Shown here in pieces: positions 1 to 13,226 of a stretch of 64,000 nucleotides of DNA (position 1 is the stretch's first letter; each line of letters begins with the position of its first letter). Source of the stretch: Dipetalonema caudispina (taxonomy: Eukaryota; Nematoda; Chromadorea; Rhabditida; Onchocercidae); NCBI GenBank assembly GCA_013365325.1, contig JABVXV010000165.1, positions 1 to 64,000 of the forward strand, read 5' to 3'. Position numbers and translations under genes: made by a program. The notes below the pieces were generated by a model that saw only the letters and a program-made list of their open reading frames with translations, was not told where the DNA came from and searched no databases.

Positions 1-119
<119 letters not shown>

Positions 120-3074
120 ATGTAGGAAAAAGTGCTGTACAAGCAGAAAATCTATCAATCGCTATCGATTAATTGGGAAATGATTACCTCTCGACATATT
201 CTAATAACGATATTAATGGACTATCTAAAGCTATCATCAACTAATAGTAGATGAGCTGAATAGAGGAAGTTTACTCCAGTTTCTTTTAAAAACTGAATAG
301 TAGTTGAACCATTTTCTGAATGTTGCATCTACCTTCGATTTTTCGAATTTTTCATCATCAGAATGACGAAATAACCGAATATTAATTAGTCATAACAACA
401 ACAGCTAGACAGATATCGAATAATGGAAGGAATTAAGAAAAAATAAAAGTTACTTTACCAGAGGTCATGCAGTCGAGAGATTTATTCTCTTAGGTATTAC
501 TGAAGAATGATCTGTCCACTTTTAAAAATTTAGATTTTAAGCTTCCCAAGATAAAGCTGCATGTGTACAGTTGTATGTAAAGATACGCTTCTACGTAGTT
601 GGATTGAATGGATAAAGAAACTGGTACAACTTTTACGGGGAATAATAAATCTAAAATCCGGTTTTCCTGCATATATTTCGGGCTGCCTCAATGAAGAATT
701 CTGGATTTCTAACATTCTTGAACAAAACTTGCCGAAGATTGAAGAAGCATTTTCCCTTATATAGAATAATTCTTATACTTGAAATTACAGTTTTTTAGTT
801 TTCCCAAATGAAAGTGGGAATTTCTTTGCAATGAGTTAATCAGTGATTTTATGACAGTTTTATTTCTAGTATTATCACAAGGAATTTCCTGAAAAGTAGT
901 TTTATTTCATAACAAATATTTACTGTTTCAGATAAAATCTAAATTCTTTACTTTCATTTCAATTATCTTCTTGTCTTCTGAATGACCGAGCGAAAGCGAT
1001 TCCTTTCCTGAAATGAGAACTTATGAAGTGAAATGAACTAATTATTAGTGGTTTAATGAAATTTACGATATTGCAGACACAAATTAAAAGGATGTTTTGT
1101 TTCCGGAGTTCTACTCTTTTTATTCACAATCAATTTATTTCGCTATATTTGAAATTGTGGTACTTATCCCCGCGATAGATCCCCCAAATCTCTAGTAGCA
1201 ACATTAGTTCATCTACCGAAACAAATTATGAGTTGAAATTTTTTCAAGTAGTTTGTATAACTTGACGGTTGTGGTGCTAGAAGAAAGAAACTAGATCTAG
1301 AATTTGCGGAAGTAAGTATTTACTAATTTGATCTAAGCCGATCTTGCGGAAAGATCAACTGCTGAAAATTTTATGCTATAACCTTGATGGGTTTTCCATT
1401 CAGCTGACAAGTCGGTGTTCGTTTTAGTTCTACAATAAAAAATTGCTCACTTCTTATTAGAATTTCCTTTCTGTTTGCAGAGCAAAATTACTACGCTATT
1501 TTCTTCCAAACTGACGGCTAATATTGGTCATACTTCCTCTCAATTTATCTCTAATTAAAATAAATTAAAAGGAAATAATGGATGATTGTAGTTAAGCAGA
1601 AAACTTAAAGCCAGTAAATAAAACAATGGTCGCTTTAAAAATCTGAAAGTTTTCAAACTTTTAACAAAAATACAATATTGTTAGAGTTATTTTTGTTTGT
1701 CGTACTATTTACCTGCAATAAAAAATCACTCAAACCACCAATATTTGAAGATTTTTGGCATATCCTTTAGAAGTTAGATGTTTAACTGCAAACTTTCAGC
1801 AAATACTTTTTGCATTAATATAATTATATTATTAATTAGTACAAACGAAAGTAGTGAAGCGGAAAATAACCACCTTTGCTTACACTTATTTGCACTTTGT
1901 GTCGCAGACGATAATGAAACAAGAATTCAAGAAATCGATCAGTCCATTCGCCTTTGCAAAATTTATATCCACGAAGTACACGAATTTTTATTAACAGCAA
2001 AGAATAAATTCCTAAATATTAAGCAATTCCATAAGTAACTAAAGCTGATCTGATTTTTGATTATAATTAAAAACGATTCCACTAGTCGGATATTAGCATT
2101 TCTAAACTAGTTTAGCCATGCAAAATCGAAATGTTTGCATTGCAGAATAGAATTAACATTCCTTCCCTGAATCATTCATTCTTATTGTAGTGATACCCTT
2201 TCCTAAATTACCCATTTTCATTGTGATAATTCAACAAAAAAAAAAGAAGTAAGTCTTACATTGTATCGAATTAAAATATAAATGAGGTCTAAGTTATCAT
2301 CACAAGATATTTCTTTTCTTATTACAAACATAATTTCATGAAATAATTAATGACTAGGATTAAGGATTTTTAAAATCATAGGAATTAAGGAAATCAAGGA
2401 AACAGATCGAAGAAAATAAAAGAAATATTGGCATATGGAACTTTTTTTTTTTCTTTTTCTTTTTTCATTCTTAGTTTGAAATTGCGACAACAAATGTGAA
2501 TATCGAATTTGAATTTCATTCAAATATTTAAATATTAACTATCCTTTCTAATGCTTGCAGAGCTTTAACTTCCACTAGTTTCCTGATTTACGCTATATAT
2601 TATGGAATGATTGTATATGTATCTATCAACGAAATGAATTATAAATTCTTTATTCGTAATAATTAAATATTTTTAACAAAAATATTTCAACACACTACAC
2701 ATTGTTTTCCATAAAAATAGCGTATTTCGTTTAGTTAAATAAATTTCTCAAATTCTATGATATAAATGTGATTTAAAATGATATCAAAAGATATTTCAAT
2801 GAGAAGATATTTATTACCAGTGAAAAGAGTTGATGTTTGTTAAATTTAAATATGTTCTGTTGTCATTATCCTGGAAGAGACTATCATTTCCATAACCAAT
2901 TTCGCACATTTTCATCACTCAAGCGCTATTGTCAATGTCAACCCTGTCAACACAGGCTTTCAGATGGCCATCTCCGCCTCACCAATACCGCTCCCTAACA
3001 ATGTTTCAGAATGGTCGTTAAGTACAAAATGCTTCGCCGCCATTCAATACGTCCTTGTCTACACATGTATATCT

Positions 3075-3133
3075 GTCTGTGTGTGTGTGTGTGTGTCTGT
3101 TGTGTGTGTGTGTGTGTGTGTTTATCTGTGTGT
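3075..3133. repeat. (TG)n microsatellite
   Basis: A run of TG dinucleotides, broken by a few CT steps. Confidence 0.95.
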
Positions 3134-3210
3134 CACTAACTGTTTGTTTCTCTGTATGCTTTCTTATTCGATAACAGAACATTCGCAACCTTTCAAAGTA
3201 ATATTTAACT

Positions 3211-3348
3211 GCTGTTTTGCTGCTGTTGCTGCTGCTATTGCTGCTGTTGTTGCTGTTGTTGCTGCTGTTGTTGTTGTTATTGCTGCTGTTGTTGCTGCTA
3301 TTGCTGCTGTTATTGCTGCTGTTGCTGCTCTTGTTGTTGTTGCTGTTC
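3211..3348. repeat. Degenerate (GCT/GTT)n trinucleotide repeat
   Basis: About 45 triplets of GCT, GTT and a few ATT or TTT, phased throughout. The plus frames read as runs of Leu, Ala/Val or Cys. One minus frame reads as an open Asn/Ser run, while the Gln-like minus frame is broken by TAA and TAG. No splice context or flanking coding sequence was seen, so it is called a repeat and not a homopolymeric protein tract. A looser array of the same type lies at 3821-3925. Confidence 0.9.
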
Positions 3349-4180
3349 AGAGAAGTTTTTCCAATTGTTGATGAGTTCGTTGACCCACGCAGAAGTCTTT
3401 CGTCTTCTTATACTCTCTTCAAAATAATACTTTTTCTCTGTAAGCCTCATTTACAATTCATCTCTTTGCTAACACTCATTTTCAGCAACATTTTTTTCTC
3501 TATTTGTTAACGAAATTTTCCTTCTCCTTTCATGAATTCTTCCTCATCTATCTCTCTTCATTTATCACTATCTTTTCGCTATTCTTTCACATCCTCTCTC
3601 ATTCACTGTATATGTTGAAAGAGCTACTTTGATTCATGTCGGCGAGAAATATATGTAGTATATAAGTGAGGTAGAAATGAGGCGGGTGTCCTTTGGTATT
3701 TTTTAATTGCCCGGGGTGCTGTTGATCGAACAGATGTGAGAGATACAAAGACAAGTAGGTCGAATCGGGTCGGATTGGGTCATCCGATTAGTATTATCTC
3801 CACCTGAGTGTAAAGAATCGTGCTGCTTGCTGTTGCTGTTGTTGCTAACGCTGCTATTACAAATGCTGCTACTGATAATGCTGATGCTTTTACTGCTACT
3901 GTTGCTACTGACTTTACTACTGATAATGATAACCACACTACAACTGGTACCATCTTACTATCACTTCATATACTGATAGTGTCTTCTTTCATTCGTCTTA
4001 CTCACTGTGCGCTGTCAACATGCTAAATGCCTGCTTTCTGATAGGGGCCTTCTACTTCAAGGCCACTACTGGAAATTCTTTTTCTCTTTCTTACTTCCAC
4101 TAAATTTTGCAAATAATTGAAATTGATGTCGCATTTCCCGAAAAAATTAGTGTTTAGTGCCATCAGGATTTTGAAATGTT

Positions 4181-4188
4181 TTTTTCAG
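4181..4188 (+). other. Probable spliced-leader trans-splice acceptor of the trehalose synthase gene
   Basis: TTTTTCAG ends five bases before the ATG at 4194. No upstream exon could be joined in frame. A strong acceptor directly before a start codon, without a partner donor, is typical of SL trans-splicing in nematodes. A cis-spliced 5' UTR exon upstream remains possible. Confidence 0.6.
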
Positions 4189-4193
4189 GACAT

Positions 4194-7100
4194 ATGGATC
4201 AATCTAGCGGACGTTTAGCAAAAGAGAGGTCATTAATGGCGAACGAGAAGCATAAAGATGGCCTACCAACCGACTTTCCGGATAAAGCATTTTTAACGAA
4301 TGCAACGGGTGAATCAGTGATCGTTGGGACATTGCATTCCGGTGTGTCACGACCCGAAACACTTCCTGAAAAACTTGTTGATTCAGAAAACAAGGTGCAC
4401 ATGGTAGGTCACCGGAGTAGTGCCTGTGGTTCGTGTAGATCTTCGAATGATGTTGATAGGTAAGTCATTTAGTACACCTTTTTTGCAGTATTTAAATAAC
4501 TTACACAGCGAGGTTTAAGAGAAGATACATTTATTATTTTCCTTTCCGATTGAAAGTATTTATAACCGTTTAGTACCATTTTGTAGTTTTGGAAAAAAGC
4601 ATTAAATCTGATAGCTTTCATTGTGTATGTATGTTGCTAACCGTACAAGGATTATTAAATAAATGTTGAAAGTGGTACATAAAATAACGGTGCACTATTG
4701 CTTCTTCAATCCGTTTTAACTCTCTAATATGTGCTCAGTTTCGAAATCGGTCACCGAAATAGGGAACCAAATCTGACCCATAAGTTGAGTTAAATAATAA
4801 TAAAACAGGGTTTTTACAAGACGTACTTAGTATCAAACTGATGTTTCCGCATGATCTCCGTATTCAGTCTGCAGTTCCCTTTTGCGTGTTGTGGTCTGGT
4901 TATCAGTTCACTGTCTGGATTTGACATGTGAAGCCATGGATTTCATACACTATCTCATGGTGGCACAAAGTAATGGTTAAGCATCTCGACAGCTGGACAT
5001 ATTGATAAAATTAGATATTTAGTTTTTCAAAGACTGAAATTGTAGTAACAGTCAGGAAGTGAACAGTCATGTCCGATTAGAAAACAACGGCAACGAGATG
5101 CAAAGCAAGCTGATAACGAAAACGTTACCTACTGGTCAAGTTGTCAACCTGATACCAGAATTAAATAACCACGAAAATTCTACATTTTTCGGAGTGGATA
5201 GCGCGGAACAAGACAACCAATCTACCACCCAAGTTCTGGCTGACCGCCCGTTTCAGCGATCCGCTCAAGCTCTCAGAAATGACACGGATTGTGTCGAAAG
5301 AGTTCGGCGAGTAGGCTTTTGTTTTTAACAGTTCTGTACAATGCTTCAGTCTTTATTTTCTCGTCAAGAAATACGAAGAAGAGGAAGAACAGGATGGCTT
5401 TAAACTTTATCGTGAATAATGTAAGATGCTCACCTTGGATTTCAGTGAATGTTGAAACATTTGCGTATGCAAATTGGATGCAAATCTTTGCTTTTTATGA
5501 AGAGGCTTTATCAAAATTTTAGTCATAGCGAGCGATTAAATTCTGTAATTGATTTTGTGTTTTTAAACTAAATACATAAACAGTTATAGATCTGGCGGTT
5601 AGAGCTAGTATTTATTGAGTTTCTTCATAAAACACATTTTTGCGAGCGATTGAGCCGTATTGGTATTTCTTCTTCGTGTTAAAAATTGCTTTTTTTTTTA
5701 GGAAATGAAGAAGATTTTGCTGAAAATGGACGAAACTATTCCGAATGCCAGTTCAATCGACGATTTCCTTTGCGAATGTTCCGTAATCTTGAGAAATCGA
5801 TGGCGAGCTCGGGACAAATTTTCTGAAATTGCGTTTCAGGTCCCAAGAGATGTTGAATTTTCGAAGCTTTATGAATTATGAAAAGCAAACTTTCCTAACT
5901 GACTATATTTCTAGCTATCCAGATGATAATTTTGTTAAATTTTATGAAAGGGAATGTATTTTAGGGCTTACTTTTGGTGCTCGAATTTTGCTTAGCTTAT
6001 ACGAAATCATATGATCCTATGTTTGATTATTTTTTATCGAGTTTGGGCTACAATTCGGTCGCATTCTGGCGTCTTGCCGTTCCCTTGATATATGACTCGG
6101 ATCTGTCGGCTGGCACCCATTATCGTGATGCCTTGTTGTTCGCCCTGGCACTTTACGATGTCAACAACAGTAAAAGCCGTTTACGGTTATAATTGGCTTC
6201 ATTTAAATTTTTTACTGAGAGGGAATTATCCTCTATCATACTACGTTGTACCATTGTTAGCGTAAGGTTCTTAAAATTATTGATAGTAGAATTTTGACTG
6301 CTAGCTAAATATATTTCTGATAGATAGTTTTTTAGGGAATTATATGCAGCTGTTCCTGGCGTTCGACAAAGTATGCTTGGAATTCATGCCAAACGTTTCG
6401 GCGAAAAATATCGCCATTTACAGGTTGATTTTATTATTTTGACGCTTGCAAATAAGTTGCGTTCTTTTTTTTCAATTTCTCTTCAAATTCAAACCATAAA
6501 ATAACAGATGATGCGAAGTCGGGCAAGTTCGCGAAGGTCGAGCATTCAAGGGTCCATTGAAAATTTGGATTTAGCAGAGCTTGAATTTGACGAGCCAACT
6601 GAAAACGATGCACACGCTGGAGGTGGACTGACCGATATTTCTCACCACAAGGTTCTTTGTTCATATACTGTTTTCAGAAAATTACTGTGATTTATGTAAA
6701 AAGATTGCAAGCGAATTGTTAGGCACCAGCTATTTAGTTTTTTCTGCATAGGAGTAAGACTTGCGTAGTAGCAATTTAATTAGATATTCATCATTGCGTT
6801 TAATTGGTGTCTTGTCTGATGAAGCTTTTTTTAATAAGCTCTGTAGAGAGTGATAATTTGTCGTAACGAAATAAAATATTACAAATAATATCCAATTAAA
6901 ACACATTCAAACGAAAAAAAGCATCGAAGACTATACGAAGTTACTTTTCTACAATTTTTTTTGAACTGATCACAAATCTTACCATAAAAAACTGCATACT
7001 TCTCTCAAGAAATTTGGCTTTTTCCGCAGAAATGCGCTGAATGGGGATTATCATTGAATTGTAATTCTGAAATGACAGCTCGTTCGTTGCTTCTCTAGTC

Positions 7101-10100
7101 TTGTGGTCTAAATAATAGTAATAATTTAGGTATAAAAATTACATTTGTATTTGGTGAAACAAAGCATTCTGCCAGGATTTTAACAAATTACAATATATTT
7201 GTATTCATCAACAGTCCATAACTGATAAATTTCTTAACTTCTTGGATTTAAATGAAAGATTTAGAATGATTTCATGCATTTCTTTTTTTCAGCAGCGTGT
7301 AATCAATGTTTCAAATGCTCCACCGGTATCAATAAAACGTAAACTAAGTGGTAGCTGGGAGATTCAACAAGGAAGTGGTGGATTGGTAGCCTGTGTTGAT
7401 CCAATAATGAGTGTCGACAAAGAAAATATTTGGCTTGCGAATATTGGAATGAATTTGCAAGGAGCTACTAGACGACTCTCCGAAGATCATGTACTATCCT
7501 TTGCAGGTTACCTGTGGCAGATCACAGTATCACTGCTGTAATTATCGATGACAAAAGAAATTAACTTTCAGGCACCGCCCTCTACTAATTCACTTGGTTT
7601 GCCACTTCTCCGACAGGCCAATGCCGGGGAAATCTTCCATGTTTTGGGTGACGATCCGAAACCGAATACATTAACGGAAAACGAGCGAGACGTAGAGTAA
7701 AGAGTTTCCTTTATATGCTAAGCAATCAGTAAATAGTAGTTGAATAAAATATTCATGATCGTGTTAGTTAGAATTGAGGAGTAAAAGATAACGTATTTTA
7801 AGAGGTTAAAACTGGAGGGGACCTATTAATTTCCAAGTATTAAGCATCCTAAATAGAATTTCAGTACATCAATTGCAACTTGTTTAATTCAGGCGGGAAA
7901 TGTCATTACTGTCGGTGCTCCATGACTACAATAAATCAAACTATCAATTGAATCCAGTAATTTTAAATCAAGAAGATTATAACACATACTATGGCGGCAT
8001 CAGCAATGGTTTGCTTTGGCCTGTTCTGCATAATTTGCCGGAATATATTGTTAAAGATTACGATGATGAACAGGTTATTTTTTTGGTCATTACTCCGGCC
8101 AACGTTAAAATTCAGTTTTGCTTATCTCCGCATTGAAAATGTCACTTTTGTTTTTTAATGTTCTTCTATTTCCTTTCAACTTTGCAGATACTTCGAGAAC
8201 ATTGGTGTGCTTATGTCAGAGTTAATTACCAGTTCGGAATTAATGCTGTCCGGAATAGCCGACCGCAAGATTTCATCTGGATCCACGACTATCACCTAAT
8301 GCTTACAGGACAGATGATGAGAAGTTTAGATAGTAATCTAGAGGTGGGCAGTATGCTACATTATTAGTCATAATTGCAGCATAATTTTGTTAACTTCGAT
8401 TTGGTAACAAATATGGTTAATTTTTGAAAATTTGCCATTCATTTAGGTCGGATTTTTTCTGCATATCCCGTTCCAACCTCCAGACAATTGGATGACGAAA
8501 TATCGTATCGTTGCGGAACCAATAATGCGAGCGTTACTTCGATTCACAAAAGTCAGTTAACTGAACACACTTTGTGCCTTGGAATCGTATAAAAGCTGGA
8601 AAATATCAAGCGAGTTACCATTTATGATATTCGTTCCGCTTTTTCCCATCTATGCATATTCTAGCTTTCGAGTAGGTTTTGAAGTAACTGAGAAATTCTA
8701 ATTTTTTTGAACAGTGATTCGCACGGTATAATGAATATCTTGGAAGCGTGCGATTTCAATGACATGTAAAAGAATTCATTCATAGGTTGGTTTTCAAACT
8801 CATCGGGATCGTCAGAAATATGTTGAACTGGTGAAAAAACACATATCACGTGCCCGGATTCAGTATGAAAGTACAGTTGACATATTCACTGTCACTCATG
8901 AAGTAATTATTTGTGCTTTCCATATGTATCTTTGGATTACATTTATTTAGCAGTTTTATTAAGAGAGTTTTAGGTTTTACTTCCTCGTTGGATCTTTTTT
9001 ATATTAGTCTAAAACGAAGACTTTTTGAATGCAAAAAATGACACTTGTCAATGTAGACAATATTTGAAGATTATTTCGACCCAGTTTTTTTTAGAATTTT
9101 ACTTGTTCATTGGGTGTCTTCCCCGTATCAATCAAAAATGAAGATTTCTTAAATATTGTGAAAAATCCAGCAACTACAAAGCTCGCAACTGAAATACGAA
9201 AAGAGGTGAATTCCAATTTGTATTGCTTGAAGTCATTTTATTTTTGTAGCTTTTTGGTTTTATGACATTTCAACATAAATTTTTTAAGCTGCTTTCTGCT
9301 GGATCTTCTAAAGGCTGCATTTTTTTTTCCGTGGAACGATTCGATTATACGAAAGGTATCACTGAAAAGCTTAAGGTTCGTTTGTGGAAATTTTGCTTAC
9401 GAAAATATGGTGACCGGTAATGATGTGGAAAATACTCCATAGTCAGTCCTATCAATGTAATTTACAAAACCATGCTTAATCATTCTTTTCTCTTTCAATT
9501 TTTCATTATCATGTCGTTCTTTTCTTGGATTATAATGGTGTGTCTAAAAACTCATCAGAATAATTTGATTTCTTCCAGGCTTGGAAACGTTATTTTGAAA
9601 AATATCCGGAACGCATTGGACTGGATCTTTTGTATCAAGTAGCGGTAACTAATCGGCGATCCGTTGAATCGTATCGAGTTTATCAAGATAATTGCTTGAA
9701 AATTGTTGATGATGTGAATGCGTCATTCCCTTGCAAACAGTTTCCTGATTGGAAACCCGTAAAATTCAATATGGATGGTATTTGAATTACTTATTTAGTT
9801 GTTTACTTCATTTACTTTATTGTTGTTTATATAGAATAATTGTTTTCTTTCTTTATATGAGCTTCGTTATAGGTTTACCACGAGCTAAACTGGTAGCTCA
9901 TTATCTGGCAATGGATGTGGGTGTTGTGACACCGATTAAAGATGGCATGAATTTGGTGGCAAAAGAAATGTTGATTTGTAATCCTGCAGCTGCACTGATA
10001 CTTTCATCGGGAGCAGGAACTGAAGTGCAGTTGGGTAATGCTGGTTTTTATGCCCAGGACAAACAGTGTTATTACCGGGTCGAGGATGTCAATAATATCG

Positions 10101-13100
10101 AGGTTAGCATGGTCAACCAGTTTCCTCCGAAGTTTATACTTTGGTTTTATTTTTGTGATATGTTGAGTTGTCATTTACTTGAAGTATTGAGATTTCATAT
10201 CCCTGAAAACATGAGATCTTCAGGAAATAGTTTTTAAGATCAATTTTCTTTTTATTCATTTGTATTTTATCATTTCTGAATGCTGCATAAATTTAGGTGT
10301 TTGCGGATTGCTTTTACAAAGCTGCAACAGAATCTCCGGAGGTAAGGCGTGGTCACGGAATTCTTTTGAACCAATATTTGATGAGTCATGATATCGATGA
10401 ATGGAGTACAGCTTTCTTGGATCCATCATGGACCCATGAAGTAATTAGACTTACTGAGGTATGCATTACCGAAACGCGTATTCGCCTTGAACATACCAAT
10501 ATATTTATTGATTTATTTAGTTGTCGTAAGTCGTAATTCTTTATTCTTTTGTGTTAAAATGCTTTGTAGGGAATGAATTTTATTTTTGTTTGAAAAGCCG
10601 TAGTGTCTTAATAGTCTATATGTCTATATTAACCTTGTATTCAGGTAAAGCTTCTGGCTGATTTTTATCAACTCATGGATAAGACATGTCAGGTGCGTCG
10701 ACAAATTGCTGAACGGGTTTTGAAGGGGATTGCAATTCGGTCACATTTCTCCGTTTCGCTTGAAAATGCGAAGGTAAAATTGTTTTGGATTAGTCTTATG
10801 CACTGGGATGACTATACATGGGATTATTTTGTATTTTAATATTTGCATTGTAAATATTTTGTATGAGGCTTTTCTAGTGTTGTCTCTGTGGGGATTGTAT
10901 TAAGTCACGAGTGGTGGAGTAACTAATTTGTTATAGGCATCGCTTGAAAACTCATGTGTTCCTGGTACGCACATTCTGATTTTGGAGACCGCAGCAGCAG
11001 GTGATGATTCGGATGAGGGTAGCGAACATATGACTGCAAAATTTGATATAACAAACGAATTGGCTGAATTAGAAAACGATCTTGAGTTTCTCAGATTTAT
11101 TCAAAGCGATGAAATCAATAATGTGGAGCAGTTCGTTATGGTTAGTTTTGAACTCGAATTTTCAATATCCTTTACTTGGTTATAGACTGTCCTTGTTATT
11201 ACGCTATGACTACTGTATCATTTTCCAGACTCTTGGAAGTTTTCATCCTGCTGGACAAACAGCTTTCGTTGATGAAGTTAATAAGGCATTCGCCTTATTA
11301 ACTGAAGGAGATCATTTCCAACATTTCTTTACCGATCGTGATGGTACATTGAAATCGTATTCGTGTTCTTACCCAGCCAGCATTCAGCCAGCATATTCTG
11401 CCGTTATTCAAGTATTTTTAAATTTAGTACTTCTGGGATATCCAAAGTTGTATGTCAATTGTAAACCTTCTACGTCAGCACCTTTGATGCATGTTAATGT
11501 TTGAAGGTTAAGATAACTGTATTTTTGTCTTCTCTGGAGATTGTGAATAATTCGAGGCGTATTCATCAAAAATAAAAACTTTCAGGCACAATTTGCTCGA
11601 CGTTGTGCCCAATTTTGCGCAATTGTTACCACATCACCGTTGATGCATATTGGTGTTTTGAATGTCAGCACAATGCCAGAAGGTTCATGCTGTTCTTTTT
11701 CTTAAATACAAATTAAAAATTCCTAAATTTTGGTAGCATCCATAGTAATGAATCGTGTTTTAAATATTTCTGTAGTAGGTTTTATTTTTGCTTACTAGAA
11801 TATTTTTTAAGGCTACTATGCATATGGTGCATCTGCTGGTCGTGAATGGTATTTAAACCCATCGCTGCAGTTCAAAGATGATAGTGTTAATGACGCAGAT
11901 CTGGCTTTGCTAACGAATGTCTTTGAAAGAGTATGAAGAATAATTCACGGTTAAAATGAGATATTTAGATCAACTAAATTTAATGCGATATATTTCAGCT
12001 GGAAGAGTTACTTGAACAACCAGAATATCGTAACTTCACTTGGATTGGTTCCGGTCTACAGAGACATTATGGACATATTACGATCGCTCGGCAGGATGTT
12101 AACTATTCAGTTCCTAAACATCGCTCATCTCTTTTGTTCGTTTTCAATTTTTTATTTTCAAGAGTTGCGTATGAACTAATAGACTCATGCTAACCGTCAA
12201 TTAACAAATATTCGCTATAAAAATATATGAGAAGTCAAAAAAAAAAAAAAAAAAAAATGAGTTTTTTGCTACCACATTTCAGGTATCAAGCAGTATGTAA
12301 AATAGTGAAGGAAGTGGATCCTACGGCTGCCACTTTGGCATTACGGGAGGGTGAATTTGATTTGAAAATTTTCACGAAAGTAGCACTATCGGAAGTCAAT
12401 AGTGCGACGGTAATTTTTGCTGTTATTATTGACTCTTCATTTTAATTGGCTTTATCGTGCATAATTCTTATGATTGATAAATAAAGTTAGTGCAGATTGC
12501 TCTTTAAAAAGAACTCTAGCGCATATTTAAATATCCACTTGCAACTCTTAGAAATTCTTGAAGTCTAATTTCTGCGGGATGCGGGATAATTTTGGCTGTC
12601 ACATCCAGTCTTGGTTAACCCATCTTTACTAGTCAGCTTTTTGTTATTAAATTTTAGTCTTTTTTTTTATTTGATCTCTTTTTTAGGCAAAGATTTCTGG
12701 CCGTATTTTCAATAAGGGTCATGGAATTCGTTTGATCAAATCGAAAATGGGACTGAAACTGAATTGTGGTAAAATTTTGGTATGTGGTGACTCTGAAACA
12801 GATTTACCAATGCTTGAAGAATGTTTGATTTGTTCGCCAGCGAATGTTTACACAATCTGGGTCACAACAAATCCTCAGCTGCAAGAAAAAGTGCAGTCAC
12901 TTTGCGGAAGCTATGAAAACGACCACTACGTTTTCGTTTCTTGCCCTGAAGTAAGATTTCTTTACTTTGTTTGTCCATTTAAGAGCTACAACTGTGAAAA
13001 GTAGATCAAATTATCATATTTTTTAGATCTCAGGGAATCATATTTCGACATATGTTAATTCAAGCTGTCCTAAAAACTTCGCAGTGCTAGTTTCGAAATT

Positions 13101-13226
13101 ATCTCTTTCGGTTCTCCTACTTATGAAACTGCTTTGTTAAAGGTCTTACTTGGTGCGATGGCAAATGCAACCGTACGCGAAATCACAATTCGGCCGCAGG
13201 GAGATGATGATGATGATGAAGAATAA
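4194..13226 (+). CDS. tps: Trehalose-6-phosphate synthase with C-terminal HAD phosphatase-like domain
   Basis: Cytosolic enzyme that joins glucose from UDP-glucose to glucose-6-phosphate, the first step of trehalose synthesis. Exons: 4194-4459, 5052-5310, 5702-6185, 6336-6423, 6508-6651, 7293-7526 (or 7490), 7572-7696, 7893-8073, 8188-8343, 8447-8551, 8786-8902, 9095-9205, 9289-9375, 9579-9777, 9873-10102, 10297-10458, 10645-10773, 10937-11140, 11229-11411, 11586-11682, 11812-11930, 11999-12135, 12283-12409, 12687-12950, 13143-13226. Phases agree at all junctions. GT20 motifs are present: IHDYHLM, FFLHIPF, SVERFDYTKG, TPIKDGMNLVAKE. The C-terminal half has HAD motif I (TDRDGT, about 11331) and motif IV (GDSETD, about 12785), followed by an Asp/Glu tail. 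Length is about 1,400 residues, close to the nematode family. The start is the ATG just after a TTTTTCAG acceptor. The third exon needs two one-base corrections to stay open. Otherwise it could be split as 5702-5851 plus 5965-6185. Confidence 0.93.

Larger units (their letters stand above)
120..4180. other. Non-coding stretch upstream of the trehalose synthase gene
   Basis: This stretch is AT-rich, with simple repeats between 3070 and 3925 described separately. Open frames of 60 to 97 codons occur but none has a recognisable domain. One short segment, 1908-2034 on the plus strand, has a possible acceptor (GTCGCAG) and a possible donor (AA followed by GTAACT), and would encode a helical peptide rich in E, K and I. 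No partner exon could be found, so it is not called as a gene. Confidence 0.6.

Noticed and set aside
3217..3510. Poly-leucine frame over the trinucleotide repeat
   Set aside because: The leucine run is just the repeat read in one frame. The flanks carry no coding signal.
5369..5411. Possible extra exon of the trehalose synthase encoding an acidic peptide (KYEEEEEQDGFKLY)
   Set aside because: It enters in the correct phase 0 after the exon ending 5310, but its only donors leave phase 1 or follow an in-frame stop, so it cannot join the exon at 5702. Skipping it gives a clean joint.
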